A stretch of 53,571 nt of DNA from Bradyrhizobium sp. U87765 SZCCT0048. GTDB lineage: Bacteria > Pseudomonadota > Alphaproteobacteria > Rhizobiales > Xanthobacteraceae. Shown piece after piece: positions 28,401 through 38,122 of the stretch. Below the pieces are notes generated by a model that was not told the DNA's origin, did not search any database, and was given only the letters and a program-made list of their open reading frames with translations. Location: assembly GCF_018131225.1 (NCBI RefSeq), contig NZ_JAFCMM010000001.1, positions 2,942,501-2,996,071 of the forward strand, read 5' to 3'. The stretch's first letter is position 1, and each line of letters opens with the position of its first letter. The position numbers and the translations under genes were made by a program.

Positions 28401-31400
28401 CTTGCCGGCGTTGCTTGCGCCAAGCAACGTGCCATCGTTTTGCAAGCCGCGCGGCTGGTTGAAGGGATTGCTGCCATCGGACGCCGTGACCGGCGCCGAC
28501 TGCGTGCCGGCGGTATAGACGCCATAGAGCGATTGCTCGCTGAAGCTGCCACCGGCGATCAGGTCGAGATTTCCCGTCCCCGTCCGCAGCACACTGGGCA
28601 CCATGCCAAGCAATGTCGAATTGTCGACCACGACGCAAGCCGTGTTGCCGTAGTGCGAGCACCCATAGTCGTTAGGGCCGTTCGCGCTATATCTGGTGCC
28701 TCCATAATAGTAGAAATAGCTCTTGGTGTGCTTGACAGCGCTATGAGCGTCCGTGAGCGTGAGATTGCCGCTGACACCCGACGCCTTGAGGCCGCTCGCC
28801 GGGCGGACGATGCGCGTGTCGGCAGCCGCAAGGTCGGCGCCGGCAACGCCGCGGACAGACCATGACAGTGAGCCCTGTGGCAGCATCGGCGCGATGGCCA
28901 CGAGCCCGCCTTGCAGGCGGGTCGGAGCGGTCGAGCTCGCCATTTGCACGTTGGTGCCGACCGGGATGATCCCCTCGAACGGCACATGGGTGTCGCTGTT
29001 GGTCGTCACCGCCGCCGTGAACACGCCAAGCGAAACTCCGGCGGGCCAGGTCATCGCGGTGATGCTGACGGTTGTCGGCAGCACAGAACCCGAAGCAAGC
29101 TGCGCGCCCGCCGGGATCGTCGTCGCCGATCCGAGCACCGTGCCGGCCGGATACAGCACGTTGCCGCTGCCATCGAGCACGTTACCGGTGAGCCGCGTGC
29201 CCGCGGGCAGCGTCACACCGGCCGCCAGCGTCACCGGGACCGGGATCGCGGTATTGGCGCTGATGGTCGCCGGGTTGATATTGATCGCATAGCGCAGCGA
29301 CAACCCTGCAGTGTTGGGGAAGCTGGTGCCGCTGCTGAGCACCAACGGCAGCAACGTCTCCACGCTGCCCCTCTGCACGCCGGTCCAGAGCAGCCAGCTG
29401 TTGTCGTCCGGCGATGCGGGCGTCGGCGCAGGCATAAAGCCGTCGGAAACGCTGCCGACGATATCGAGATTGCCGCTGGCCCGCAGCACCAGCGCGCCAG
29501 GCTCACCTGAGCCATAAACGCCGGTCTTCTGGAAATTCGGGTTGATGCTCTGGTAGCGCAGGCCGGCGAGATCGAGATCGCCGGCCACTGTCAGGGTGCC
29601 GGTCGGGTTCGCTGCGCTGGGAACACCGTCGATCTCGACGCCGGGGCGCAGATGGAAGGCAGACGTGTAAGCTCTCAATCCCGCAAGACGCCCCTGCAGG
29701 CCGCCGTTGGCAAGCGCCGCGGTCATGAAAGCCTGATTTTGTACGTCGATCTGGTTGAGGCCGACAAAGCCCGTCGAGACCGACACCGGACTGGTGTCGC
29801 CATTGTCCTGGACGATGGTGCCGTAGGCATCGGTCGGCGCATACGTCCAGAAGCCGTTGACCGCGATGCTCTGCGCACCGCGGATGTTGAGCAGACCAGA
29901 CGCATTGATGTTGATGTCGCCCGATGTTTCGCCGGTGCGCGAGGCATTGAGATTGATCTCGCCATAGGCGACGCCGTCCGGCGTTGACAGGTCGATGGTC
30001 GCGCCGCCCGCCAGCACGAGCTGACCGCGGGTCGCGGTCAGTTCGACATGGCCGCGGTTCTTGGCCTCGATCGGCTGGCGGTAGCTGTCGACCTGCAGCA
30101 CGGTACCGTGGGCGTCGAGCACCGCGGTCGAGGCCAGCGTCAGGCCGTTGATGGCCGACAGGCGGATGGTGCCGGGCATCGCGCCCGATGCATCGATGGT
30201 GCCGACAACGGTGAGGCTGCCGCCATCGACCGAGACGGTGATGTTGTGCGCCCTGACGCCGTCGCCGATGACAAGATCGCCGGACTTGATATCGAAGCTG
30301 CGGCTGTCGAAGAAGCCGCCCTGGTTGAGCGTGGCGTTGAGGCCGGCGAAATCGGCGAGCGTACCGGCGGTGACGCTGAACGCGCCGCTGGTGGCCCCGG
30401 CGGTGGCGGCACCGTTCAAAGCGCCACCGAACGCGACCGCTCCATTGCCGGCATTGACGGTGATCGAGCCGGCATTGGCATGGATCGCCGAGACATCGAT
30501 CACCGATCCAGCCGCCTGGGTCACATTGCCCTGCACGCTGTTGAGGATGACGGCGCCGCCGAAACCGTAGACGGTCGCGCGCTGGATCATCGACGGCTGG
30601 CCTGACAAGTCGAGGCGGCTGCCGGCGTTCAGAGTGATGTCGTTGGTGGCATTGACCACCAGCTTGCCGCTGGGCAGCAGGATGGTGCTGGCGATGGCGA
30701 CGCTGTCACCGCTAAGGTCGATCTCGGCGCCCGACACCGTGGAGCTTGCGGTGCTCGGCGCGAGACCCGCGGGGGTGACGACATTGAGCGCGCCGCCTGC
30801 CGCATAGGCCATGATCGACTTCTGCACGCCGGTGAGCAGCGGCGTCGACAAGGTCAGGTTGCCGCCGGTGCCGCTCTGGCCGAACACCGCGCCTGCCGCG
30901 GTGCTTGGCGCCTGGTAGACGAACAGCGAGCTGTTGCCGGCCGAGACGATCTGCGTGCGGGCGACAAGGTTGACGTTGCCGAAGCCGTAGATGACCCGGC
31001 TCGCCGAGGTGGTGTCGAGTGAGACGAACTTGCCGAAGTCAATCTCATTCGCGACAAGATTGAGCGTCCCGCTCCCGGTCCCTGCCCCTCCCGCAAGCAC
31101 CGGCGGGAGCGTCGCGCCGGTGATGCCGTTCCAGGCGATCCTGCCGGCGGCGATGGTCGCGCTGTCGCCGGCCGAGCCATAGCCGTAGATCGCCGGCGTG
31201 TTGAAGGTGAGGTTGATCCCCGCCGCGGTCGCATCGAGGCCGGTCGAGCCGAACACATTGATGGCATTGGCTGCGGCCAGCGTGATGGTCTGCAGCGCCG
31301 GCGCACCGTGGGTCGGGTCGCCATTGACCAGCGTGTTGAACAGCGCCTGGTTGAACAGCAGCCCCGCCGGAGATCCGGCCGCCGCGATGGTGGCATCATC

Positions 31401-34400
31401 GCCGATGTTGATCGTGCCGACCGCGAGCGTGATGTTGCGCGAGCCGAAGTGGGCCGATGGATCGAGGGTGGACACGCCATTGGTGGCGAACGCCAACGTT
31501 CCCTCGGAATAGAGCTGCGATCCGGCCCCGACCGTGATCGCTCCTGTTCCCTTCGAACCCAGGAATTGGAGGTCGCCATTCGACAGCGCCAGCACGGTCG
31601 TGCCCACGCTGGTCCCATAGCCGACGCCGAGCGAGGCGGAATCGTAAGGCGCGGGCCCCTGGCCGACGGTCGTCAGCGCCACATTGTTGCCGATGCTGAT
31701 ATTTCCGCCGATCAGGAACAGCTCGCCAGCCCTGAGCGTGACGCCATCGCGAATGAACAGATCGCTGCCACCCGACAATACCATGACGCCATCGATGATC
31801 GCCGCCAGGCCGTTGATCAGGAGGCGCGGCGCCGCGATGGCATTGAGATCGGACGCACGCACCGACGGATTGGCAAAGCCCTGCGTCGGCGCATCCGCAT
31901 AGATTTCACCGACGTTCTTGAGCAACGCCTGCCCTGCGGCGCCACCTGCTCCGGCCTGGAACAGAGCGGTGCCGTCGAACGCCAGCGCGGATCCCGAAAG
32001 CTGTTGCGTCGGCGTCTCGAACTGCAGGAACAAGGTCTTGCCGTCGGCGGGCAGCAGCGGGCGTATGTTGCCGAACTGCGCCGCTTGGGCGACCATGAAG
32101 TCGCTGTAGCTCTGCTCGTTGTACTGGGAATAGCGGCGAACCGACGTTCCCGGCGTGACCAGGGCAAGCGACGTCAGGCTGCTGCGGATGCCGGTGTTGG
32201 CGATGCCGGTATAGGCCGAGGTCACATAGGTGCCGTTGCCGGTGGCGACCGCCCCCGGGACCGGCGTGGTGGTGGGCGCGCCAAGCTCGACGCGATAGGC
32301 GCCCGGCAGCAGCGCGTAGTTGGACGGCAGCAGCGTGTAGGTGCCGGCCGGCAGGCCCGGCACGCCCGCGGGGATCGTGATCTGCTGGCCGATCGCCGGG
32401 TCGCCCGCACCGTTTTCGGAAGCAACGGGGGCGTATGCCGAACCATAGCCCGGCACGATGGCATAGACCTTGTCCGAGGCCTTGCTCAGCGTCATCGCCG
32501 GATTGGCGCTGGCCAGCGGCGTGTTCAGCACGTTGACCGACCCGCCGCGTCCCGAGACGAACCCGGCGCCGGCAAGCGTGCCGCCCCCCGACAGATCCAG
32601 GATCGCCCCGCTCTGGACGTTGCCGAATTGCGTGTCGATCGTGATGCCGGACGCCTGGGTGCCCATGTTCGTCAGGGGCTTCGACGTGGCGCCGGCCCCG
32701 TTGTAGGTATAGGTCACGCCGTCCTGCGTGCCGCCGTAAGGAATGGTCACGCCCGCCATCGAGACGGAAGTGAGGCTGCCCGGCAGCAGGTCGACCCGTT
32801 GCGACACCATCGCCCGCGCGGACCCCGACATGAATTGGCCGAGCTGGATGCTGCCGAACGGAGCCCGAAGGACACCCCCCTGCTCGATGACCCGCGCGCC
32901 AAGCGTCAGGCTGCCGAACACGGACAGAGGTGCATCCGGAATGGTCGCGGTGCTCCGGCCGATGGTCAGGGTCGGCGGACTGTCCGGGTCGTAGCTGATA
33001 TTGTTCTGTCCGACATAGACCGTGGCGACGACGTTCGTCGCCGGATAGATCTGCGCCGCAATCAGATCCAGATTCCAGTCCGTCTGGAGCATCGTCCCCT
33101 GCGGAGCCGTGGTCGACAGGAAACGAATGTCCCCCTGGCTGACCAGCCTGACCGAAGAGAAGCCGGGCGCGCGCATGCTGTTCGGCGCCGCCGCCGAGAA
33201 GGCGACCAGGCCCTGGATGTCGATCTGGTTGGCATCCGCCTCGAAGGTGGCGATGGTCGGTGATCCGGACGGCGGCGGGTTTTGAATGGTGCCGGTTACC
33301 TTGTTGTCCAGATTGCCGACGTAATTGCCCTGCAGCCGGATGTAAGGCGCCGACAGCCGCACGGTGCCGCTTGCGGGCGGCGCGGACGGAGCGGGGCCAC
33401 CGGCCACGGCCGGTCCCGACGTGTACGCGGCCGCGTTGAGCGTCAGGCTCCGGTCGAGCGTGAGCGAGACATCGCCCGCAAACTGCATGTAGTCGCCGGA
33501 GCTCAGCGACAGCGAGCTGAACCCGCCATCCTTCACCATTTTGGTGCTGACCGTGGTCTGGCCGAAGATGAGCGAGGACGTCGGCATCCCCGGCGTCATG
33601 CTTGCCACCGACAATGGCGACGGCCGCTCCGTCTGAACGGTCATCACGCTGGGAAGTATCGCATTCGGCGGCAGGATCAACGACCAGCTTGAATCGCGCG
33701 GAAAGCTGGTGTCGGGGAACACCGGCGTGATGAGCGCGATCGACAGGCTGCCGCCCGCCGCGCCCGTACCGCCCGCGCCGGCATGAATGTCGCCATCGAG
33801 ATACAGGCCGCTCCACGAGCTGAGTGAGATCGAGCCGCCGTTGCTGGCAAGATTCAGCGGCTGAGACGGCGTGCTGCCCCTCGTGCCGGCGGACAGATCG
33901 ATCGCAACCTGCGTCCCGTCGGCATTGAGCTCGGCGCCCGGACGCAGGACCACGAACGCGCCGCCGCCGTTCAGGCTGATCGTGCCGCCATCGGATGCGA
34001 CACCATAGGGCCGCCCCGCGGCGTCAGTCGCGCGATAGGCCAGTCCGGAGACATCAAGTGTGGCATCGGCGCCGATCCAGATCGACACGCCGCGGGCGTT
34101 GCCGTCCACGTCGAAATTGCGTGTCGCGTCCACGGCGCCATTGGCCTCGTTGACCATGGTGATGGTCCCGCCGCGCGCGGTCAGATTGCCGTTGACCGTG
34201 ATCTGCCCGAAGGCATCGAGCGTGATGCCTTGCCCCGGATCGACGGCGATCGATGCCCGGTCGCCGATCACGATCGCCCCGCCGCTGCCGTTACCGGACT
34301 TGACCACCGAACGAAGCGCGATGCTTGCGCCGGCGCGCTGCGTGAGCGCCGCGGCCTGTGGATTTTCCAAGAACAGCGGAGGTAGCCACACCGATAGGGC

Positions 34401-37400
34401 GGACGCCGGATCGCTGCCGGCGCGCGTGCTGAAGCTCGCATCCGTGAAGCGGTAGACCGGCATCGTGGGTGCGACAGCAGTGCCGGCGCTCACCAGCACG
34501 CCCAACCCGCCATTGATGTCGTAGTTCGCAAAGCCCGAGCTGAACAGCGAAACGCCGAGCACATTGGCCGGCGCAACATTGGCTGCCAGCGGCAAGACTA
34601 TCCCGATCGGAATCACGGTGCCCGTGATGTAAGTAATGGGCTGCGTCTGCACCGAGCCGGCTGTGTAGACCAACTGATAAGGCTGGATCGGAAAGCCGCT
34701 CGAGAAGACGCTCGAAGGAATAGTGGTTCCGGCTGGAATGGTCGAAAAATTTCCCTGGTAATAGACGATGGTCGCACCGGCCGGCAGCCAAGAGCCCTCC
34801 GGATAGGTCTGCCTTACGCCGTTGACCGTTGCATCGAACTGCATGCCCTTCGGCACCGTCCAGCCCTTCGCGGTCGGCCCGATGGGCAGGTCGCCTATCG
34901 CGATAGCGATGGGCGTCGGCACGTCGTAGGTAAGGACCGTGTGCCGATCGATCAGCGTGAACGGCAGCGGCGTTCCTGCCGGAATGGTCAGCGGCGCGGT
35001 CAGCTTCAGCGCGACGGGCGCCGCCGTGCCGGCCGCCAGCACGCCGCCCGCCAATGAGGCATTGTCGCCAATCAGGATGTTGCCGGGCGAGGAAATGGTG
35101 AGTGTGCCGCCGCCCGTCACGCCATAGGCACGGATCGCGCTGCCGAACGAGAGAGTCACGTTCCCTGGGTCGCCTCCGAAGGTATCGCCGGCGATGACCG
35201 TGACATTGCCGCCCTTGCCGCCCTGCGTCTTGCCGTTGGCGAGGATGGCGCCGCCGGACGACACGTCAATGGTGCTGCCGCCCGCGAGCGTGACGTTGCC
35301 GGTGGCGTCGAAGGTGACGTTGCCACCGTTGAGGAAGGCAAGCTGCGAAAGACTGGCGGGATCCGCCGCGCCATTGACCCACAGGCCGCGCGTGTCGATG
35401 GTGACGCCGGTTTCCAGGGTCAGCTGGACGTTGCCGACCGCTGGCGTCAGCACGGTATCGCCCTGGGCGCCGTTGAGAATGTTGCTGATCCGGACGCTGC
35501 CCGAGGGCGCGGTCACATTGGCGGCGATGTCCACGACCGGCGCGGTCAGCTTGACTTGCGCGCCCGGCGCAAGGTTCAGCGGCGCATCGACCGCAATCTT
35601 GTTGCCGGTGTTGATGTTGAGGCCGCCGAGACCATAGCTGTTCAGGGTCGGCGCATCGAAATACGCGGTGTTGGCGCGATCTGCCGACAGCGCATCGGTC
35701 GCGCCGATCTGCCTGGTGGCCGGCGTGACGCGGTCGAACTTCACGTCGGTGTTGTAGGCACCGGCCAGGCCGTAGGTATTGTACTGGCCGAGCGCCAGCG
35801 TGCCCGCGAGCGGTGCGCTGTTCTGCGTCTGCTTATAGCCGTCGGTCACGGCCGCGGCGCGCGCGTTGGCCTGCCGCAATCCGGTGACGACATCGGCGAC
35901 GATCTTGCCCTCGAACACCGAAGTCGGCGTCGACAGGATGAGCTGGCCGGCATCACGCCCGATGGTGTAACCGTCCTGCCAGATGCCGCCGCCGACGCCG
36001 AGCGGGCTGGCATAGATCTCGGTCAGTTTCGGATCGTTCTTGCCGCCCTGGTTATGCAGCACCACAAAGCCGCTCACCACCGCGGAATAGGTCAGATTGG
36101 CCGGGGCACTGTTGATGTTGTAGACGCGGCCGTCACTGCCGAGCACATAGGTCTGCGACAGGAAACCGCCCTGGTAGGTGACCGAACCACCGGAGATGTT
36201 GAAGATCGAGCCCTGCTGCGCCACCACCTCCGGCGCCGACAGCGTGATGGTGCCGCCGACCGCGGTCCATTCGCCGATGGTGTGCCGCGTGTTGCTGAGA
36301 TAGCCCGAGACCTCAAGGAGACCACCAGCCGTATAATAGCGATCCGTGGCGTAGCCGCCAGTGCCGGCCGGCACCAGCGTGAGGTTGCGCGCATCGATCC
36401 AGACGTTCTGGTTGAACAGCAGCCCGCTGTCGCGATTCTGCGGCGAGTCGCGCAGCTCGTTGCCCTGGATGTTGACGCTGATGGCGTTGGCGTCCATCGG
36501 CAGCAGCACGCCCCGCACGCCGGAGACGTCGAGCGTCGCGCCGTTCTCGGTGAACACGCGCTTGCCGGCCGACACGGCGATCTGGCCGCCCTGGGCCATG
36601 GTGACGGAGCCGTTCTGGAAGTTGACAAGACCGCCGGTGACGATCTCGACACGGGACTGGTCCTTGCGATCCCTCACCGTCGACAGATTGTCGAACAGAC
36701 CGATGGCTGCCCCGTTGGGTCCGGACGCTGCGATCAGCGCATCGCGCTGGGAGTTCAGCGCGGTATCGGCTGAGCTCCGCTCCGGCAGGATGACGCTCAG
36801 GCTGTTGCCGGTGAGCGTGACACTGCCACTGGCATCGCTCGCCGAGTTGAGCAGGTGGATGGTGCCGCGCTGGTTGACGGACGTCGTCGAGACCAGAGCA
36901 CCATCCTGGATCAGAGTGCGGCCGGCCAGCGTGATGTCACCCTGTTGCGACAGGATCAGGCCGGCGTTGCCGACGGTGCCGCTCGCGCTGCCGGCATAGA
37001 GGATCGGCGCCACCTCGTTGCCGTTGGTGGTCGAGAACTGGTTGCCCGCGGTGCCGTAGCCGGCGCGCAGCACGAAGTCGTCGCCGGCCGCGAGCAGCGC
37101 CTGGCCCTTCGGCGTGGCGATGGTGCCGCCGTTGCGCACCTCGGTGCCGAGCAACGCCACGAAGCCGCCGCCGGCGGTCACGGACGCCGGGGCGTTCGTG
37201 CTGATCAGCGCGCCGTTCTCGACGATGATCTTGGCCCCCGCGCCGGTGAAGCTCGGCAGATAGCCATTGCTGCCGCCCGTATCCGAATAGATGCCCTTGG
37301 TGAGGAACTGCTGGTCGGTGATGCCCGCGGTCGAGGCGATCAGCGAGCCGACATTGATCTGGCTGGCGCCACCGAAAATGATGCCGTTCTGGTTGATCAC

Positions 37401-38072
37401 CAGCACCTGCCCCGGCGCATTGATCTGGCCGAGGATCTGGCTCGGGCCCGTGTTGCCGGTGACGCGGTTCAGCGCAGTCCAGCTCGCCGCCTGCTGGTTG
37501 AAGTTGACCGTGGTCTGCGCGCCGACATTGAACGTCTGCCAGTTCAGGATCGCCTGCGGCGCGGTCTGGTTGATGGTGACGGTTGTCCCGTTGCCATTCG
37601 CGCTCTGCACCGGCGCATTGGCGCCGCTCCAGGTTCCATTGGGCGCGACCTGCAGGCCGCCTGCACCAAGGCCATTGGGCACGGTGATCTGCGGCAGCGT
37701 CGCCGAGCGCTGCGCAGCCGCCGCAGCAGCACGCGCGGCGGCTTGCGCGCCCTGCATTGCCTGGATCGCCTCGATCGACCGCCGCATCGCGCTCTGGCCC
37801 TGCTGGGCCGCGGCGGCCGCCTGCTGCGCCGCCAGCGCCGCAGCGTCCGTGACATAGGTCGTCGCCGGAATGCCGACGCCGCCGCCGAGCTGCGCCGCGG
37901 AGACCTGCTCGGCGGCCACCAGCAGCGTCAGCAGGCTAGTGCCGGCCAGCAAGGCGGCCCGCGAGATCAGCCCGGTCGGCCGCGCCAGGGGTAACGGCGC
38001 GCTGCGCGAGACGACGCGGCGCGAACGACGGACCTTGGCATCGCCCGTGGTGGCTTTGGCGCGGAACGACAT
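25467..38072 (-). CDS. filamentous haemagglutinin-family exoprotein, 4201 aa
   Basis: This is one uninterrupted frame of 4202 codons. The preferred ATG at 38072 has AGAGGA 7 bases upstream; an in-frame TTG at 38126 would add 18 residues. A basic N-region (RRSRRVVSR) and hydrophobic core (about 40-59) form a long signal peptide. An Ala/Gln-rich, probably helical stretch follows (about 76-122). Next comes the two-partner-secretion domain (about 145-340) with VLVINQNGIIFGGASQINVG, a variant of the NPNGI motif. The bulk consists of Gly/Asn/Thr/Val-rich beta-helix repeats, interrupted by two long Pro/Thr/Ile-rich segments. The last 800 residues resemble the DUF3739 region of large haemagglutinin proteins (for example GRDIIYQSVTIAGPG and GREYNDPTSKRYGSYLRG), ending in a charged tail. 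It is probably a surface adhesin or matrix protein. No TpsB transporter gene is in the window. Probably regulated by the upstream sigma/FecR genes. Confidence 0.9.
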   Translation of the reverse strand: MSFRAKATTGDAKVRRSRRVVSRSAPLPLARPTGLISRAALLAGTSLLTLLVAAEQVSAAQLGGGVGIPATTYVTDAAALAAQQAAAAAQQGQSAMRRSIEAIQAMQGAQAAARAAAAAAQRSATLPQITVPNGLGAGGLQVAPNGTWSGANAPVQSANGNGTTVTINQTAPQAILNWQTFNVGAQTTVNFNQQAASWTALNRVTGNTGPSQILGQINAPGQVLVINQNGIIFGGASQINVGSLIASTAGITDQQFLTKGIYSDTGGSNGYLPSFTGAGAKIIVENGALISTNAPASVTAGGGFVALLGTEVRNGGTIATPKGQALLAAGDDFVLRAGYGTAGNQFSTTNGNEVAPILYAGSASGTVGNAGLILSQQGDITLAGRTLIQDGALVSTTSVNQRGTIHLLNSASDASGSVTLTGNSLSVILPERSSADTALNSQRDALIAASGPNGAAIGLFDNLSTVRDRKDQSRVEIVTGGLVNFQNGSVTMAQGGQIAVSAGKRVFTENGATLDVSGVRGVLLPMDANAISVNIQGNELRDSPQNRDSGLLFNQNVWIDARNLTLVPAGTGGYATDRYYTAGGLLEVSGYLSNTRHTIGEWTAVGGTITLSAPEVVAQQGSIFNISGGSVTYQGGFLSQTYVLGSDGRVYNINSAPANLTYSAVVSGFVVLHNQGGKNDPKLTEIYASPLGVGGGIWQDGYTIGRDAGQLILSTPTSVFEGKIVADVVTGLRQANARAAAVTDGYKQTQNSAPLAGTLALGQYNTYGLAGAYNTDVKFDRVTPATRQIGATDALSADRANTAYFDAPTLNSYGLGGLNINTGNKIAVDAPLNLAPGAQVKLTAPVVDIAANVTAPSGSVRISNILNGAQGDTVLTPAVGNVQLTLETGVTIDTRGLWVNGAADPASLSQLAFLNGGNVTFDATGNVTLAGGSTIDVSSGGAILANGKTQGGKGGNVTVIAGDTFGGDPGNVTLSFGSAIRAYGVTGGGTLTISSPGNILIGDNASLAGGVLAAGTAAPVALKLTAPLTIPAGTPLPFTLIDRHTVLTYDVPTPIAIAIGDLPIGPTAKGWTVPKGMQFDATVNGVRQTYPEGSWLPAGATIVYYQGNFSTIPAGTTIPSSVFSSGFPIQPYQLVYTAGSVQTQPITYITGTVIPIGIVLPLAANVAPANVLGVSLFSSGFANYDINGGLGVLVSAGTAVAPTMPVYRFTDASFSTRAGSDPASALSVWLPPLFLENPQAAALTQRAGASIALRSVVKSGNGSGGAIVIGDRASIAVDPGQGITLDAFGQITVNGNLTARGGTITMVNEANGAVDATRNFDVDGNARGVSIWIGADATLDVSGLAYRATDAAGRPYGVASDGGTISLNGGGAFVVLRPGAELNADGTQVAIDLSAGTRGSTPSQPLNLASNGGSISLSSWSGLYLDGDIHAGAGGTGAAGGSLSIALITPVFPDTSFPRDSSWSLILPPNAILPSVMTVQTERPSPLSVASMTPGMPTSSLIFGQTTVSTKMVKDGGFSSLSLSSGDYMQFAGDVSLTLDRSLTLNAAAYTSGPAVAGGPAPSAPPASGTVRLSAPYIRLQGNYVGNLDNKVTGTIQNPPPSGSPTIATFEADANQIDIQGLVAFSAAAPNSMRAPGFSSVRLVSQGDIRFLSTTAPQGTMLQTDWNLDLIAAQIYPATNVVATVYVGQNNISYDPDSPPTLTIGRSTATIPDAPLSVFGSLTLGARVIEQGGVLRAPFGSIQLGQFMSGSARAMVSQRVDLLPGSLTSVSMAGVTIPYGGTQDGVTYTYNGAGATSKPLTNMGTQASGITIDTQFGNVQSGAILDLSGGGTLAGAGFVSGRGGSVNVLNTPLASANPAMTLSKASDKVYAIVPGYGSAYAPVASENGAGDPAIGQQITIPAGVPGLPAGTYTLLPSNYALLPGAYRVELGAPTTTPVPGAVATGNGTYVTSAYTGIANTGIRSSLTSLALVTPGTSVRRYSQYNEQSYSDFMVAQAAQFGNIRPLLPADGKTLFLQFETPTQQLSGSALAFDGTALFQAGAGGAAGQALLKNVGEIYADAPTQGFANPSVRASDLNAIAAPRLLINGLAAIIDGVMVLSGGSDLFIRDGVTLRAGELFLIGGNISIGNNVALTTVGQGPAPYDSASLGVGYGTSVGTTVLALSNGDLQFLGSKGTGAITVGAGSQLYSEGTLAFATNGVSTLDPSAHFGSRNITLAVGTINIGDDATIAAAGSPAGLLFNQALFNTLVNGDPTHGAPALQTITLAAANAINVFGSTGLDATAAGINLTFNTPAIYGYGSAGDSATIAAGRIAWNGITGATLPPVLAGGAGTGSGTLNLVANEIDFGKFVSLDTTSASRVIYGFGNVNLVARTQIVSAGNSSLFVYQAPSTAAGAVFGQSGTGGNLTLSTPLLTGVQKSIMAYAAGGALNVVTPAGLAPSTASSTVSGAEIDLSGDSVAIASTILLPSGKLVVNATNDITLNAGSRLDLSGQPSMIQRATVYGFGGAVILNSVQGNVTQAAGSVIDVSAIHANAGSITVNAGNGAVAFGGALNGAATAGATSGAFSVTAGTLADFAGLNATLNQGGFFDSRSFDIKSGDLVIGDGVRAHNITVSVDGGSLTVVGTIDASGAMPGTIRLSAINGLTLASTAVLDAHGTVLQVDSYRQPIEAKNRGHVELTATRGQLVLAGGATIDLSTPDGVAYGEINLNASRTGETSGDININASGLLNIRGAQSIAVNGFWTYAPTDAYGTIVQDNGDTSPVSVSTGFVGLNQIDVQNQAFMTAALANGGLQGRLAGLRAYTSAFHLRPGVEIDGVPSAANPTGTLTVAGDLDLAGLRYQSINPNFQKTGVYGSGEPGALVLRASGNLDIVGSVSDGFMPAPTPASPDDNSWLLWTGVQRGSVETLLPLVLSSGTSFPNTAGLSLRYAININPATISANTAIPVPVTLAAGVTLPAGTRLTGNVLDGSGNVLYPAGTVLGSATTIPAGAQLASGSVLPTTVSITAMTWPAGVSLGVFTAAVTTNSDTHVPFEGIIPVGTNVQMASSTAPTRLQGGLVAIAPMLPQGSLSWSVRGVAGADLAAADTRIVRPASGLKASGVSGNLTLTDAHSAVKHTKSYFYYYGGTRYSANGPNDYGCSHYGNTACVVVDNSTLLGMVPSVLRTGTGNLDLIAGGSFSEQSLYGVYTAGTQSAPVTASDGSNPFNQPRGLQNDGTLLGASNAGKAAVAQAAYQAWYPEHGGDVLVSAQGDVTGNIAVSDNTIRWADTDRTGNWLWRQGGGGFATQPTSWWINFGTYAATNGSATSPDASVVGFQGIGTLGGGNLTVIAGRNAGVLNLNSVNGSTGLDLAVASTGRVLSDGTLVQTGGGDLVVKIGGVLNPVIPTGPSGLRADYFGSIADLRGNITITAGAVGALAQATSGAYFSSLDPRALDANTFRRSLKTPGPMVTPGDGNVSIVTRGDLVLGGAADAGMGVPVDQNGTPYTLSANGTFYAGGGASSFALWTPATSISLYAAGGDVAPLNVNNAGQGATQNGNGFYPGTLIVAAANGNIRFAEPWSGLSFPAIELMPSPFGQLELLAAGSIYGSTQVVAMSGAAMSSVATPFHPVFAQTFGNVAAGTTNASPDSGYAMTGTSPIAFGPDTATNLHAGDTRPALIYAGVDIVDLIVGQALQNFPTLDFRPALTTWYTVAKPFQMIAGRDIVGTGTTPDVFFNVGPNDISLIRAGRDIIYQSVTIAGPGLLDVEAGRNLYQGYYGTLASVGDLLNSSLSKSNGAGITTVVGAGANGPDYAAFAKLYFNAANQLPGDGTALAGSGKVVHAYDQELLTWLQQRFGYKGTAADALSYFLALPAEQQGVFVRQVYYAELTASGREYNDPTSKRYGSYLRGREAIATLFPSVDGQGKPITYAGGITMFSGLAPNGSGGTFLADAGIRTEFGGDIQILAPGGQTLVGVEGVTPGAKAGLITQGAGSIDIYSLGSVLLGQSRVMTTFGGDILVWSATGDINAGRGSKTTTIFSPPKRVYDGYGNVTLAPTAPASGAGFATLQPLPQVSRGNIDLVAPLGTIDLGEAGVRFSGNLNLAALQVLNAANISGQGTVTGVATVQGPPTAALTAASNTTAATQQAAAPPPRNDGQPSIIMVEVLGYGGGDGSASPKRDDDDRKRSRDQSYNTNSVLQLVGNGTLSPIQQEALTEEERRNLAAR

Positions 38073-38122
38073 GGGAGAAATCCTCTGGGCAAGCAGTGCG
38101 AGGGACGGCGCTCGGGCGCCCG

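Noticed and set aside
26175..28865. 896-codon open frame on the plus strand opposite the haemagglutinin
   Set aside because: Arg/Asp/Ala/His-rich composition with no domain, no ribosome-binding site and full overlap with a well-supported gene; it is a by-product of codon bias in GC-rich DNA. The same holds for the 651-codon frame at 31308-33263.
25467..38072. Possible CRISPR or tandem DNA repeat inside the haemagglutinin gene
   Set aside because: The repetition is at protein level (beta-helix coils) with varied DNA; no regular repeat-spacer spacing was seen.
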